Shown here piece by piece: positions 13,396 to 24,708 of a stretch of 64,000 bases of DNA. The position numbers were made by a program, and so were the translations under genes. Every line of letters begins with the position of its first letter. Positions within the stretch are counted from its first letter, which is position 1. The notes under the pieces were generated by a model that did not search any database, was not told where the DNA came from, and saw only the letters and a program-made list of their open reading frames with translations. The stretch is taken from assembly GCA_051453625.1 (NCBI GenBank), contig JBOZIK010000001.1:230000768-230064767 (forward strand), written 5' to 3'. Origin of the DNA: Welwitschia mirabilis (taxonomy: Eukaryota > Gnetophyta > Gnetopsida > Welwitschiales).

Positions 13396-14720
13396 GATCA
13401 GTAGATGACTCATAAAGTTATAACCTTTGTCTATTAACATTTTAAATTTATATAGGATTTGGGTTGGAGATTTAAATTGAGCATTTGAATGTACTTTTTC
13501 TATAAGATAAGGACCTAATGATTTAGAAGTTAACTTGTTATGTAAAAGGTATACTCAGGTATTGTATAAAAAAATAAGTTGACTAGGTTCAAATTACTTA
13601 TAGAAAATATTTTTTGTCATGTTTGAACTTTATTTGGGCTTTATAAATGAGTTGACGATGTAAAGAATGAGTTTAGTTTTCATCTAAATGTTTAAGTTGG
13701 GCTAATTAAGTTCTAATATTTTCATCCAAGTCAACAAGGTTAAGTTGATGGGTGGATTGATAGGATTTATAGCAAACATTAACTAATAAGACACATACTT
13801 TTCCATACACAAGTTCATATGGTGAGAAACCCAGGGAGTTATTTCAAGTGATATGGTAAGCTCAAAGAACATTACTAAGTTTAGAGAGCCATGTTTTCCT
13901 ATTGACAGAGACTATTTTTTGAAGCATCTTTTTAATTTCTCTATTGGTATTTTTGGCTTGACCATTAGTTTGAGGATGACAAGCATATGCAATTCTATGT
14001 CCAATACTAATGGATAAAAGGAGTTTTTGAAAAGGGTGGTTAATGAAATAAGTTCCTTAATCACTAAAGATAATTCATGGAAAACCAAAAAATTGAAAGA
14101 TATAAGTTCTAAATAAATTGCAAATGGTTTGAACATTATTTTTGGTAGTAGGGACAACTTCTATCCACTTAGTAACATAATCGATAGCTACTAGAATATA
14201 ATGTTTGTCATGAGAAGGTGGTTTAATTAGGTCTATAAAGTTATATCCCCAATAATTAAAAGGTTTACATTCAAGTATAGGTTTGAGGAATATATCTTGA
14301 AAATTAGTTAGGCTACCATAATATTAACATGCATCACACCTTCTAGCAAAGTCAAATGAATTTATGAAAAGGGCAACTCAATAAATACAAGAGTAAAGAA
14401 TTTTTATGGTGATCTTTTAACCACTAAAATATCCCTTACATACCCACCATGACAAAGTTTTTAAGATTTCTGGGCTTTCCAAATTAGGTACATACTTATG
14501 CATGATTTAGTCTTTACATCTTTTATAAAGATGAGGTTCATTCCACTCATAGTCATTGATCCTATGGAAAAACAATTTGCATTGGTTATGGATCCAATGC
14601 TAAGGTGTTTTCATAATAATAAGGTAATTCATGATATCAACATACCAAGGATCAGAATGAGTAGAAGAGATGGCATAAATTTGCTTGATCAAAAAAAGTC
14701 ATTCATCTAAAAAAGAATCA
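13396..14720 (-). pseudogene. pol: Integrase domain of the Athila-like element, degraded
   Basis: Minus-strand translation gives a collinear integrase: the second pair of the HHCC zinc finger (C-D-A-C at 14328-14339), the catalytic core (segments DYVTKW and IFSD, the latter followed by a stop), the segment PQTNGQAKNTNREI with the catalytic Glu replaced by Lys, the core end near YELVYGK, and a C-terminal GPY-type module near 13500. The enzyme would join element cDNA to chromosomal DNA. Several in-frame stops (for example after SD, and in the WAYH-like segment) and the lost Glu make it inactive. It follows RNase H as expected and precedes the 3' module. Confidence 0.8.
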
Positions 14721-14731
14721 TTTATGAGAAG

Positions 14732-15010
14732 TTAATCATGAGAAAAGAAAAGTTGAAATAGATGATCAACAATACTATTATGTTTTCTAGCTTTATCGAT
14801 GATGGTCATATTAAATTCTTGTATGAAAAGGATCCACTTAATAAGTATGACATTAGATTCTTTCTTAATCATAAGAGAGTGGATAGTAGCATGATTAGTG
14901 TAAACATTGATGTGAAAACCAAGAAGATAATGTCGAAGATGATCAGGATAAAAGATAATGGCAATCACTTTCCTCTCAGTAGTAGTGTAGTTAGATTGAG
15001 ATTGGGACAA
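14732..15010 (-). pseudogene. pol: RNase H domain of the Athila-like element
   Basis: A 92-residue open stretch matches the C-terminal half of the gypsy RNase H domain. Visible motifs are the YTTTER segment, HYLLG, a V-Y-T-N-H segment where the family has T-D-H (catalytic Asp changed to Asn), LIKWILFIQEFN and a VDHLFQL tail. The product would degrade the RNA strand of the RNA-DNA hybrid during reverse transcription. The open stretch is only a piece; the front part of the domain upstream (15010-15250) is frameshifted. It lies between RT and integrase with no second RNase H, which fits Athila rather than Tat. Confidence 0.82.
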
Positions 15011-15049
15011 AGTTTTACTAAGATAGGATATGACTTTAAAACCATTTTC

Positions 15050-16572
15050 ATATTTTTAATGAAAAACCCCTCCTATAACAATTTTACTTATATCATAGAT
15101 AAGTTCAAAATATTTATTCCAAATAAGACCCATGACAATAGATTCAAAAGGAATGTTTTCTTTAAGAGTTTTAAATGCAAGTTGACATGAATCATTCCAT
15201 TTGAATTTAGCATCTTTTTCAAGTAATGAGTAAAGTGGTTGATAAATTTTAGTGTAATCATGAATAAAATGATGATAGAAACCAGCATAATCAAGGAATG
15301 ATCTAACTTTTTGATACTAGTTGGAGGGCTAACGTTTTTAATGATATTTATTTTGGTAGGGTCTATATAATCCCTTCCTTTGAAATGTAATGTCCTAAAA
15401 CAATTCCATGATTGACAAGGAGAAAAATATTTTCCCAACTTAAATGTAAGACACTTTCTATACATTAATCTTTCTATACATTAATTCAAAACCTTCTCTG
15501 ATCATTCTATGTTTTGTTCAAAAGTGTTATCAAAGATGGAGAAGTCATCCATGAAAATTTCAATTAAGTCATCCAACATATCAGGAAAAATTCCCATCAT
15601 AGCTCTTAGGAAATTTCTAGAATCATTGAAAAGTCCAAAGGGCATTCATTTAAAGGAAAAGATTTTAAAGGATGAGGTAAAGGTTGTTTTGGCTTGGTTC
15701 TTACTTGCTATGCAAATTTGATTATAGTTACTATACACATCAAGAAAGTAGTAGTAGGAATTACCTTAGATTCTATCTAGTACTTGATGGTAAAGGGTAA
15801 TGATCCTTTTTAGTGATCTCATTAAGATTCTTAAAATCAATGCACATTCTCCATTTCCCTTCTTCTTTAGAAAAACTGTAACAGGACTAATCCACTCACT
15901 ATTAGATATAGCATTTATGATCCTGGCATCCATAAGTTTAACGATTTCATCTTTAACTATTTACTTAAGGACTAGGTTAAGCCTTTATTGAGGTTTCCTA
16001 ACAAGTTTAGCATTATCTTCTAGGTAAATCTTATGTTAAACTATGAAAAAGGGAATGGAAGCTAAGTCTTTATGGGTACAAGAAAAGGCATCTTATTTAG
16101 AAGTTAAAAGGGAGATCAAGATGGATTCTTGTTGAGGAGTCAAATAGTCACTTATTATTAGGGATTTTATCTAATTATTGAACAAAAAAATATATTTTAA
16201 ACCCTATGATAATTTCTTTAGTTCTAAGTTGAGGTTTTCAGCTATTGTCCCATCTGCTATGGGGATGAAAGATGTGGGATGACACTCTATAAAAAGTTTT
16301 TCTACCAAGTGAATATGTTAAATTTCTTTTCAATCAATGTATTATTCATCTTCAAACTCAAGATAGTGTGTTTTAGTTAGGTCATCATACAAGTTGGCTT
16401 ATGTAGCATGATTAACCTCTCTTCAATTGGTTGATGTTGTAAAATAAGGTTGGTTTTAATTCTTCCTCCAGGTTAAACTCATTTATTATGTCCTTTCTAG
16501 TAGCATAAAAAACTTAAATGTTAAACTTCTTATTTCCAAAATGACATCCCATCATCCTAGTCCATGTATCAA
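15050..16572 (-). pseudogene. pol: Reverse transcriptase of the Athila-like element, main part
   Basis: On the minus strand the palm domain is readable: MPFGLFN near 15640, then the catalytic motif F-M-D-D at 15544-15555 inside IFMDDFSIF, then the thumb/connection area with DPTKINIIKN and PPTSIKK (near 15350). The four-residue active site is intact, but stops and frameshifts interrupt the enzyme. The right-hand third (16030-16572) is a second copy of the protease-to-RT junction found again at 16673-17216 beyond the N gap, so this region is either truly duplicated or wrongly joined. Confidence 0.75.
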
Positions 16573-17216
16573 NNNNNNNNNNNNNNNNNNNNNNNNNNNN
16601 NNNNNNNNNNNNNNNNNNNNNNNNNNNNNNNNNNNNNNNNNNNNNNNNNNNNNNNNNNNNNNNNNNNNNNNNTGTGTTGAACTATGGAAAGAGGTATGGC
16701 AGCTAAGTCTTTATGGGTCCAGGCAAAGGCATCTTCTTTAGAAGTTAAGAGGGAGATCAAGATGGATTCTTGTTGAAGAGTCAGACAGTCACTTATTATT
16801 AGGGGTTTCATCTGTTTATCGGATAGAAAAATATATTTTAAACCCTAGGTAGTTTCTTCAGTTCTAAGTTGAGGTTTTTAGCTATCGTCCCACGTTTGTC
16901 ATCCCCACAATAGATGTAGGATGACACTCTGCAAAAACTTTTTTTACCGAGTGAATATTTTGAATTCCCCCTAGTGATGTATTCTTCATCTTCAAACTCA
17001 AAACAGTGTGTTTCAATTAGGTCATCATACAAAGTTGGCTCATGTAGCATTATCAATCTCTCCTCAATTGATCGATGTTGTAATAACAAGGTTGGTTTCA
17101 GTTCATCTTCTAAGTTAAACTCATTTCTTGTGTCTTTTTTAGTAGCATCAAATACTCAAATGGTAAGCTTTTTTTTTGCCAAAATGACATCTCATCATCG
17201 CAGTTCCTGTGTCAAT
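16030..17216 (-). repeat. Direct duplication of the protease-RT junction flanking an N gap
   Basis: 16030-16572 and 16673-17216 carry the same ~545 bp sequence in the same order and orientation, roughly 85-90 percent alike by eye (for example gctaagtctttatgggt at 16062 and 16700). They are separated only by a 100-base N gap (16573-16672), a conventional unknown-size gap. This could be a tandem duplication or two contigs from related copies placed end to end. Confidence 0.85.
16838..17110 (-). pseudogene. pol: Start of RT of the Athila-like element, right copy
   Basis: An open stretch of 83 residues (17089-16838) contains a segment ending LYDDLIETHCFEFEDEEYI and, near its end, NLNLELKKLPRV. 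It is collinear with the plus-strand relative at 61330-61480 (VEAKLRMLQDLTLYKNL). It continues past a stop into KPLIISDCLTLQQES and then a segment with DAFAWTHKDLA (16811-16673). This is the region just before the RT fingers in Athila-type polyproteins. It overlaps the duplicated segment described separately. Confidence 0.7.
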
Positions 17217-17560
17217 GATACAATGAGTAGTTACAAAAAAGACTTTTCCTAAGAGAAGTGGATAACCCTCATCATGTTCTACTTCAATGATGACAACATC
17301 TATAGGGTAAAAGGCTTCCTCAATTTGGATGACTAGGTCCTTGATGGTCCCTAATGGTTTCTTAATTGAAGTGCCAACCAATTCAAAGATAATTCATGTA
17401 GGTTATATTTGTTTTTCCAACACAAGTCTCTTACATATGTGAAAAGGCATGATGTTCATACTATCTTCTATGTTAAATAAATCCTTTCAAATTATTTTAT
17501 TTCCTTATAAGGTAATACTCACAATTGTAGATCCAAGGTCTTTGAATTTAGAACACTTTT
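17148..17560 (-). pseudogene. pol: Aspartic protease of the Athila-like element
   Basis: The 17381-17148 open stretch reads KKPLGTIKDLVIQIEEAF, then EGYPLLLGKVFF and CIIDTGTAMM, the C-terminal half of the retropepsin domain. The active-site half lies upstream (about 17560-17400) and reads NIEDSMNIMPF where the relative at 60950 reads IDIKASINIMP; the catalytic Asp-x-Gly signature is not preserved in either. The protease would cut the Gag-Pol polyprotein. Linker sequence continues to 17847, where the Tat-like composite interrupts it. Confidence 0.72.
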
Positions 17561-17847
17561 AATGAATAAGTTGGAGATAGATTAAGTAAGAAACACTTTG
17601 TTAGGAATGGTATGTTTATATTTTCTCCTCATTAAGTTCTTTCACAATTTAGAATATTTAGGGATTTCTTACAAGATTTTCCAAAAAGGTAAGTTGACAT
17701 TTACCTCTTGCATTAATATTTTCAAGTGTTTATCAAAAGTAAGATTTATATTTAAATGATCAAGCCAAGGAGTAGATGGTTTCTTCCCTTTGTTTTCTTA
17801 TGAAGAATTATTAGTGGAGGTTTTAGTATGTGATGTTGATGTAAAGT
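17561..17847 (-). pseudogene. Gag-protease linker of the Athila-like element, right of the insertion point
   Basis: The minus-strand frame begins at the insertion edge with FTSTSHTKTSTNNSS, a stop, then ENKGKK and TFDKHLKILMQ. The uninterrupted relative at 60620-60720 reads SYTFPSTLDETS, a stop, RNKGKRQ and TFDKHLMQ. This is the direct continuation of the gag end at 37777-37960. Confidence 0.7.
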
Positions 17848-18259
17848 TGTATATGTGTATAAATATTTAGTCCTTACTTTCAATATTAAAGATATTTTTC
17901 TTAAACAAAAACCAACCAAAATAACAAACTACAGTGTAATTCCATGAGTGACATTATCATAAAAGTTATTACAACTAGCACAAGCTACTGTTTTCACATT
18001 CATACACAGAAGCTTCACCCACATGAGCTAAGATATAATAGAATAATCTAACAAGTAAAAGAGAAACATCATCATCATTCAACTAATTCTTCAAGGCAGT
18101 ACTTACTCTTCCAGTATTCCAAACATAATACACCAAACATCATTTTCCTAAACTATGCAAGCATCGTCAAAATGGTACTAAGGTCTTTGTAAGACAGGGA
18201 ATTAAAGCTAATGAGAGTTCCAACAATGCATACAAGAATGTCTATGCTTCTCATGCTTC

Positions 18260-18815
18260 CTCTTTTAGCCATCATCGCTATTGAAACCATCCAAATAATA
18301 GTGTCTCCTACTTTTTTCACACTTTCTTTCGCATCTTCTCCATCTTCTCAACTCATCTTCCTTGCTTTCTAAAGAATAATTCCTCATACGTCTCTGCTCA
18401 TGCATTCTTTTCATAGTGTCTGATTCACTTTCTGAGTTAGAAGAATAATACCTTCTCCTTTTCTGCTTCTCTCTACCTTTTCACATATCTTTATTACTCT
18501 TATTCTTAGAACCAGAAGATTCATCATCCTCCGATGAGGTTCTCGATTTTCTACCCATGGACCTTCGTCTCTTAGATTGCATTCGCCTTCCCTCTCTTCT
18601 TTCACTAGAAGCCTTTTCCCTCTCCTCATCTTTATTAGATCTTTTTAAGATCCTAAAGTCATGTTTGCAACTACCTTTTCTCTCTTGTATCATGTAGATA
18701 TGATCTGCTTCATCTTCAAATCCTCATCGCTATCCATAACATTAGACTTAGAATCATCCTAAAGAATCTCTTCCTCATCAACAACCTACAACAGTTTCAA
18801 GGGTTTGAAATCCAC
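18260..18815 (-). pseudogene. Antisense CXIP4-like gene fragment inside the 5' LTR
   Basis: Minus-strand translation gives DFKPLKLL, a stop, VVDEEEIL, MDSDEDLKMKQIIS, then basic/acidic blocks such as RREGRRMQSKRRRSMGRK, SSEDDESSGSKNKSNK, YYSSNSESESDTMKRM and a final RRHYYLDGFNSDDG followed by a stop. The matching frame in the 3' LTR is less broken at the front (DSEMEQII where this copy has DLKMKQII). The pattern SD-x-D-SEME-x-II followed by long Arg/Lys/Ser/Glu tracts resembles the C-terminal half of plant CXIP4 (CAX-interacting protein 4), a zinc-knuckle protein. The knuckle itself is absent. Several stops are present. It could instead be an element-specific antisense frame of the type known in some Tat elements. 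Confidence 0.5.
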
Positions 18816-18997
18816 ATAGGAAAAAATATTCCTTATCAAATAATGAAATAGACACAACATAATCAAAGGGAGAGATTACAATGGCAGCAAAAAATTAGTA
18901 AAATCAGTAAAACAAATAATTCTAGAAACAGAGATGATCCAAAAAAAATTACAAATAATAGAAAATGCAACATAAATAAGCGACGATAGAGAGTTAC

Positions 18998-19022
18998 AAA
19001 AAAAAAAAAAAAAAAAAAAAAA
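18998..19022. repeat. Poly(A) run within the LTR
   Basis: An uninterrupted run of about 25 A residues. In the other LTR the same place has a shorter run (36575-36592). Read on the minus strand it is a poly(T) tract upstream of the CXIP4-like frame, in a region that looks intron-like. Confidence 0.8.
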
Positions 19023-20105
19023 GGCCATAGTGACAAGGGTAGACTAGAGGGGAATCGAGCAAATAGATAAAACGCTAGCCAAGAGAATGATAAGCACACA
19101 GTGATGAATTACATCATAGAGGTGATAAGGTAACAAATGCACAGCAAATAGGAAGAGTGCACATGCATACAAGAAAAAACACCATAAAAAATGCAATGCA
19201 TCATAGCAGCATCAAAATGCTAAGAAAGCAGGTAGGAGGTACACATAAAAGTAATAGAAAAACGACAATCTAATTCTAAAATTTCTAGGTTCTTTTTTTT
19301 TTTATTTAAACTTGTTTTAAAGAAATCTAAATGTTAGCTTGTGAATATTATCAATGTGAAGACAATGTATCTTGCGATTTTTTTTTAGTATATGCAAACT
19401 TTAAGATTTATCAGTTTATACATCTTAATATGTCAAAATAAAAAATAAGAGTCATCTTCATGTACTTGCTGAATATACATGTCATTATTTATTTGTTGCT
19501 TCACATGTAGTTTTTTTTAGATTTAAAAAAGAGATTTCTTTTTATATTGAATCAAAAATAGATTTTCTTTTAAGGATTTTGAGATGTTTCTACATGTCTT
19601 ATATAAGTCAATCTAAGTATAAAACATAAGCTTATCCCTTAAAATATTCATATCGAGTTTAATTAGGCTATATTTTATGTCATATGTAAAGTCCATTCTC
19701 ACCTCATTTTTGTTTCTGTGGGAAATTAATTTAACATAGTAGACATATATATGTTTTTATAGAAATTCCCTAAATAGAATTATACAATTTAGTGGNNNNN
19801 NNNNNNNNNNNNNNNNNNNNNNNNNNNNNNNNNNNNNNNNNNNNNNNNNNNNNNNNNNNNNNTTTTTCATCCAAATAATTTTATTCTAGGTTAAGCCCTA
19901 TTTTGCATCATTACAAAACATCTCATCGATAAATAGTTTTACAAATAAATCATTTCTTTTAATGTGTTCATTCTAGATAGATAGAAAAACATAGCTTTTA
20001 TTTCATTCTCAAGAATTAAATTTTTTATTTTACAAAACATAATTTAAACATCATTCTATTGTCTAAAACCATAAATTAAATGTTGCAAAAATTATCATAA
20101 TAGTT

Positions 20106-20123
20106 TTAGTGCTAGAAGGAGGG
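20106..20123 (+). promoter_or_regulatory. Primer-binding site of the first Tat-like copy
   Basis: ttagtgctagaaggaggg lies eight bases after the LTR end. The second copy has ttggcactacaaggaggg at the same place. The TGGC-ACT...GGGG form resembles the tRNA-Arg-type primer sites of Tat elements, with base changes. Position is the stronger evidence; the tRNA assignment is tentative. Confidence 0.5.
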
Positions 20124-20223
20124 CCCATCATGTAGGCCTTCTATCATTTTCTTGATGGTTTTTGAATCGTGTTCATTTTATGCTTTAGCTTTGCCTACCA
20201 TCTTGTCACATAAAATAACCATA

Positions 20224-21990
20224 ATGCCAACATCAACCCACAAGAAAAAACCCTACATTTCTGAAGATAAGTATAAAGTAGTCATTTAAAAACATCCTTC
20301 AATCTTTACCTCTGATGAACTTCATACCATAAATGATTATAGAAGTTATTGGGAAGGATACTTAACTTATCCCACTTAAAAAATACGATCGTTAGTAATT
20401 AGGAAACTAGTACTCCAAAACGATGAGAACAAGGTTCTCCTTAAAGATCCCTTTTTTCAAAAATATGATGAAAACCAAGAGTTCATAAATGAATAAGGTT
20501 ATGACAAAAAACCTAAAACATCACAAAAACCTAGACCACAAATCCTAAAGAAGGATCATGACAATGATAGCTTCTTTGAATATGAAATAAATGACGAGGA
20601 ACCACCGAAAACCCGATAACCTAAGGACAAAAAATGATCAATCCAATCAACTAAATTCAACATGCTTTGAGAGACCACCAACGACATTAAACAAGGACTT
20701 CAAATGAAGAAAAACTACCTCAACATGGACTTCAATAATAAACCAATTCACTCTTCTATCCATCACAAAAACATCTTGCTAGCGAAATGCCTGACTTCAA
20801 GAAATTTACAGGTGTCGAAGATCCTGTTATTCATATTAGAAACTTTAAACACTCTTGTCACATGTATAATATAGAATGAAATACCGCATGTCATTTATTT
20901 TGTTGATCTCTATGATGACAAGCTCTCAAATGGTATCATCGCTTATTGAATCATTCTAACATAAGTTTAAAATAGCTTTTTGAAATGTTCATATAATATT
21001 ATTTAATAAAGATCATGAAACGAATGACTTTAGACACATTAATGACAATGAGAAACAACTTAGTAAAACCATTTAGGACTATGCATGATGATGAAGGATT
21101 AGAACTTTACAATTAGAAACTTCCATCACTAATTCTGATATGGTATATCTGTTTGTTAAATCTTGCATTCTATACATATCTAAACATCTTAGAATGCAAG
21201 CATTCAAACCATTTGAATAAGCGGTCACATTGGTAAGAAGAATCAAAGTTGTAGGTAGAGAAAAGGGTGCCATAAAATATGGTAATACTTCACAAGGTGA
21301 AGCGACATGAAAAGACAATAATAATAACAACAACAAAGTGAAGAATTCAAAAAATGTAGTAGTAATCAATCAAAATTATTAACTAGATTAACCTCCTCAA
21401 ACAAGCTATCCATATTAATCAATCACTAGTTCAATTATGCAAAAAATTCAATCATAACCTTCTTTCCCTTCATATTATTTTTCCTTTCAACTAGTTATAG
21501 GACAATCCTATTACCCATCTCGCCAACTATAGAGCTTTCAACAAATAAAACTACCTCAACAACAATAACTTCAACCATCTCAACAACAGCTTCAAACTTA
21601 GCAACAAACATATCCAACTCAAAATCAAGAATAAAATTGGTTCCAAAATAAAAAATTCATTCAAAGACCTAGGAGAAACTTTACTAAGTTAGAGATACCA
21701 TTAACAAAGATCCTTGTAATTTTACTACAAAGGGGGATAATCCAACTTCCTCCAATCAGGGAAAAAGATTTCAATGCATCAAAACCTAAAAGCTATGATG
21801 AGTCGAAGAACTGTAAATACCATAGGATTAGGAGACATTACATTGAAAACTACTTTAACTTGAAACATATTACTTAAGACATCATCAAAAACAAAAAGGA
21901 CATTAAGTTTAATACAATCCTCATAGCTGCAAATGAACAGCTTGAGATCTACAAGAACCCCTTTTTTCAATTCAAGCCTCTACATTACAA
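20224..21990 (+). pseudogene. gag: gag of the first Tat-like copy
   Basis: Start ATG at 20224 (MPTSTHKKKPYISEDKYK). The capsid core is near 20790-21080: MPDFKKFTGVEDPVIHIRNF, then TACHLFC and QALKWYH, matching the retrotransposon gag domain. A nucleocapsid-like zinc motif occurs near 21810-21870 (CKYHRIRRHYIENYFNLK), where the last Cys has become Tyr. The product would form the virus-like particle that packages element RNA. Stops (for example after VVI and in the QAL segment) break it. The same gene in the second copy starts at 26154. Confidence 0.75.
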
Positions 21991-22515
21991 TCATCACAAA
22001 ATGTTGTAATTCAAGATGATAATGCTTTTTTATGTAATTTGGGTAATTCAGATAGAAGATGCTCGAAGTTAATCCACCCCTTAACCAAATATTCAATCAC
22101 AATTGTATGCCTCTAAAGTAAAGAAAGCATATCATCATCTCTCTTTATTGATTAAAAACTATGAACCTCATAGACAAGCCTTTAAAATATTATGTGAGAA
22201 ATGCCTAACATCAAAAAAACCTTTGAAACAAGAAGCTACTTCAAATCAAGTAGATGTTCAAAAAAATAATGAGGATCATGAAGTTATCTAGTTTTAATTT
22301 TATGAAATCTCATTCACTTCTCAAAAAACAATAATCACTGAACCACCCTACATTTCAATAAACATTGACTTTACTAAAGTAGCTAGGGCCTTTGTCGATT
22401 GTGGGGTTAAATTAAATGTAATTGGATCATCTTATTTAGATAAAATTAATTTGCAATAGATATTAGATTCAAAAAAGAGTGTAACAATTAAAGGTTTCAA
22501 CGATCGTGAAGATAA
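21991..22515 (+). pseudogene. pol: Protease region of the first Tat-like copy
   Basis: Around 22360-22455 the plus strand reads NIDFTKVARAFVDCGVKLNV and then SSYLDKINL, matching the active-site half of a retropepsin; the catalytic D-[ST]-G is D-C-G here. Upstream (22103-22291) is an open piece of gag-protease linker with SLLIKNYEPHRQAFKILCEK. The region ends at an N gap of 551 bases (22516-23066), although the second copy shows only about 28 bp there. Confidence 0.65.
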
Positions 22516-23066
22516 NNNNNNNNNNNNNNNNNNNNNNNNNNNNNNNNNNNNNNNNNNNNNNNNNNNNNNNNNNNNNNNNNNNNNNNNNNNNNNNNNNNNN
22601 NNNNNNNNNNNNNNNNNNNNNNNNNNNNNNNNNNNNNNNNNNNNNNNNNNNNNNNNNNNNNNNNNNNNNNNNNNNNNNNNNNNNNNNNNNNNNNNNNNNN
22701 NNNNNNNNNNNNNNNNNNNNNNNNNNNNNNNNNNNNNNNNNNNNNNNNNNNNNNNNNNNNNNNNNNNNNNNNNNNNNNNNNNNNNNNNNNNNNNNNNNNN
22801 NNNNNNNNNNNNNNNNNNNNNNNNNNNNNNNNNNNNNNNNNNNNNNNNNNNNNNNNNNNNNNNNNNNNNNNNNNNNNNNNNNNNNNNNNNNNNNNNNNNN
22901 NNNNNNNNNNNNNNNNNNNNNNNNNNNNNNNNNNNNNNNNNNNNNNNNNNNNNNNNNNNNNNNNNNNNNNNNNNNNNNNNNNNNNNNNNNNNNNNNNNNN
23001 NNNNNNNNNNNNNNNNNNNNNNNNNNNNNNNNNNNNNNNNNNNNNNNNNNNNNNNNNNNNNNNNNN
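22516..23066. other. Assembly gap of 551 N
   Basis: No sequence. The flanks (gatcgtgaagata and gaggtaactcaaaaggtc) match 28500-28516 and about 28543 in the second Tat-like copy, which has only about 28 bp between them, so the gap is probably overestimated or hides an insertion. Confidence 0.9.
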
Positions 23067-24055
23067 GAGGTAACTCAAAAGGTCAAGAACATAGAATTCC
23101 ATGTGATTGATAATGCTATAGTGTTTAATTTACTTTTAGGTCATCCTTGAAACATGGATATGGAGGTAATTATATTATTACCTCATTAAAAGCTTAAATT
23201 TATTAGATCAAAGATCTGAGTATTACTAGAAAGAAACAATACAGTGGCAATTGTCAAGGTATGATCTCAATCATCTTTCTTATCATTACCTCAAATCCCA
23301 AAAAAGTGAATCATTCCATTTTTACACTTTAAACATGATCTTGTAGATCCTCATAAACTTAAAGTTTCACAAATACATGATGCACAACTTTTGGATTTAG
23401 GATCGACTCCATTCCTTCCTGATGATTTTCCTATTAACTCTCATCACTNNNNNNNNNNNNNNNNNNNNNNNNNNNNNNNNNNNNNNAAAATAAGAACATG
23501 TTTTCAACATTTTACCTTTTTCAATTCTTTAGTCATGAGTAGTCCATTCATATTTTCTTTTTTACTTAAAACTTTAATCATTGGTTTTCATTTTAATCTT
23601 CCTCTTCATAGGGTACCAAAATGGGAAACCAACAAAAGTCATCTTTACACATTACCTTAGATAGTAAACTTGTTAAAAGGTACATAGATTTCAATTTTAT
23701 TGATTTTAGCTATAGTAGATATTTGAAAAAAACATCTATCTATCTATCTAAATCAAGAATAGATCACTGGAAATACTAAATCTTATGAAACAATGAAATA
23801 TCAAAATGCGAAATCATCCTTAGCAAAATAACAAGACGTCGAAACATATGATTTTCAAGTAGATCCTAACAATAAAGAAAGGTTACTCAAAATCAATGAA
23901 CATTTACCATAATAATTTAAATCAGAACTCAAATTGTATTGTTATTTAACATTAAAGACATATTTGCTTGGCATTACAAGGATATGATAGGCATCGATAA
24001 GTCAATGATCATGCATAACATCATTTTGAAATAAAATTTGATCCTAGTAAAATAG
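23067..24055 (+). pseudogene. pol: Protease-RT linker of the first Tat-like copy
   Basis: Collinear with 28543-29530. It begins with EVTQKVKNIEFHVIDNA and LLLGHP, matching the second half of the protease (the family has L-x-G-R-P). The rest is a fast-evolving linker with many stops, an N gap at 23449-23486 and a short tetranucleotide run (TATC) at about 23733-23751. Confidence 0.6.
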
Positions 24056-24608
24056 AAGGTTAGAAAACTTAATCCTTACCTTGCATTAGCAGTAAAAGAA
24101 AACTTAGAACATCTCCTAACTATAGGATTCATTAGACTAGTTGACTACTCAGATTAGTTATCAAACATGGTAATTGTTTTAAAGAAGAATGGCCAAATTA
24201 GAATTTGTGTCGATTACCGAGACTTAAGCAAGGTAACTCTAAAAGATGATTACTTTTTACCAAACATCAACATTCTAGTAGATAACACAACTAATTATGA
24301 TCTTTTATCATTCATGGATGATTACTTAAGTTATAACCAAATATTTATCAATCTTGAAGATCAACATAAAACTACCTTTATAATTCTCTGAGGACTTTTT
24401 TTTTATGTTATGATGCCTTTTGGACTAAAGAATGCTGGTGCAACATACCAAAGAGCAATGACACACATATTTCACAACTTGATATGTTACAACATAGAAT
24501 ATTATGTGGATAACATCATAGTAAATAAAAAATAGTAGATGACCATCCAACTTCTTTAAGACAACTCTTCAAAGAAGCAAGACAATATAATTTACTACTC
24601 AACCCAAA
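24056..24608 (+). pseudogene. pol: Reverse transcriptase of the first Tat-like copy, truncated
   Basis: Fingers and palm of a gypsy RT. VRKLNPYL at about 24060 leads to KKNGQIRICVDYRDLSKV (open from 24167), FMDDYLSYNQI, a stop at 24390, MPFGLKNAGATYQRAM, and the active site at 24503-24514, which reads Y-V-D-N instead of Y-V-D-D. The enzyme would copy element RNA into DNA; loss of the second catalytic Asp and the stop make it dead. The copy ends at the 100-base gap at 24609, and the sequence after the gap is unrelated, so RNase H and integrase are missing. Confidence 0.8.
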
Positions 24609-24708
24609 NNNNNNNNNNNNNNNNNNNNNNNNNNNNNNNNNNNNNNNNNNNNNNNNNNNNNNNNNNNNNNNNNNNNNNNNNNNNNNNNNNNNNNNNNNNN
24701 NNNNNNNN

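Larger units (their letters stand above)
17848..20097 (+). mobile_element. 5' LTR of the Tat-like composite
   Basis: The start is TGTATATGTG and the end is ttatca next to the primer site. It is collinear with 35501-37776. It contains the antisense CXIP4-like frame, a poly(A) run (18998-19022) and a 67-base N gap (19796-19862). No clear plus-strand TATA box could be chosen. Small frames on the plus strand are not conserved. Confidence 0.75.

Noticed and set aside
14498-15190. Plus-strand frames of 70 and 142 residues opposite the Athila RNase H and integrase
   Set aside because: Shadow frames; the minus strand carries recognisable domains at the same place.
22497-23150. Long frames of about 200 residues on both strands
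   Set aside because: Almost all residues are unknown because the frame runs through 551 N; only the flanking Tat-like protease pieces are real.
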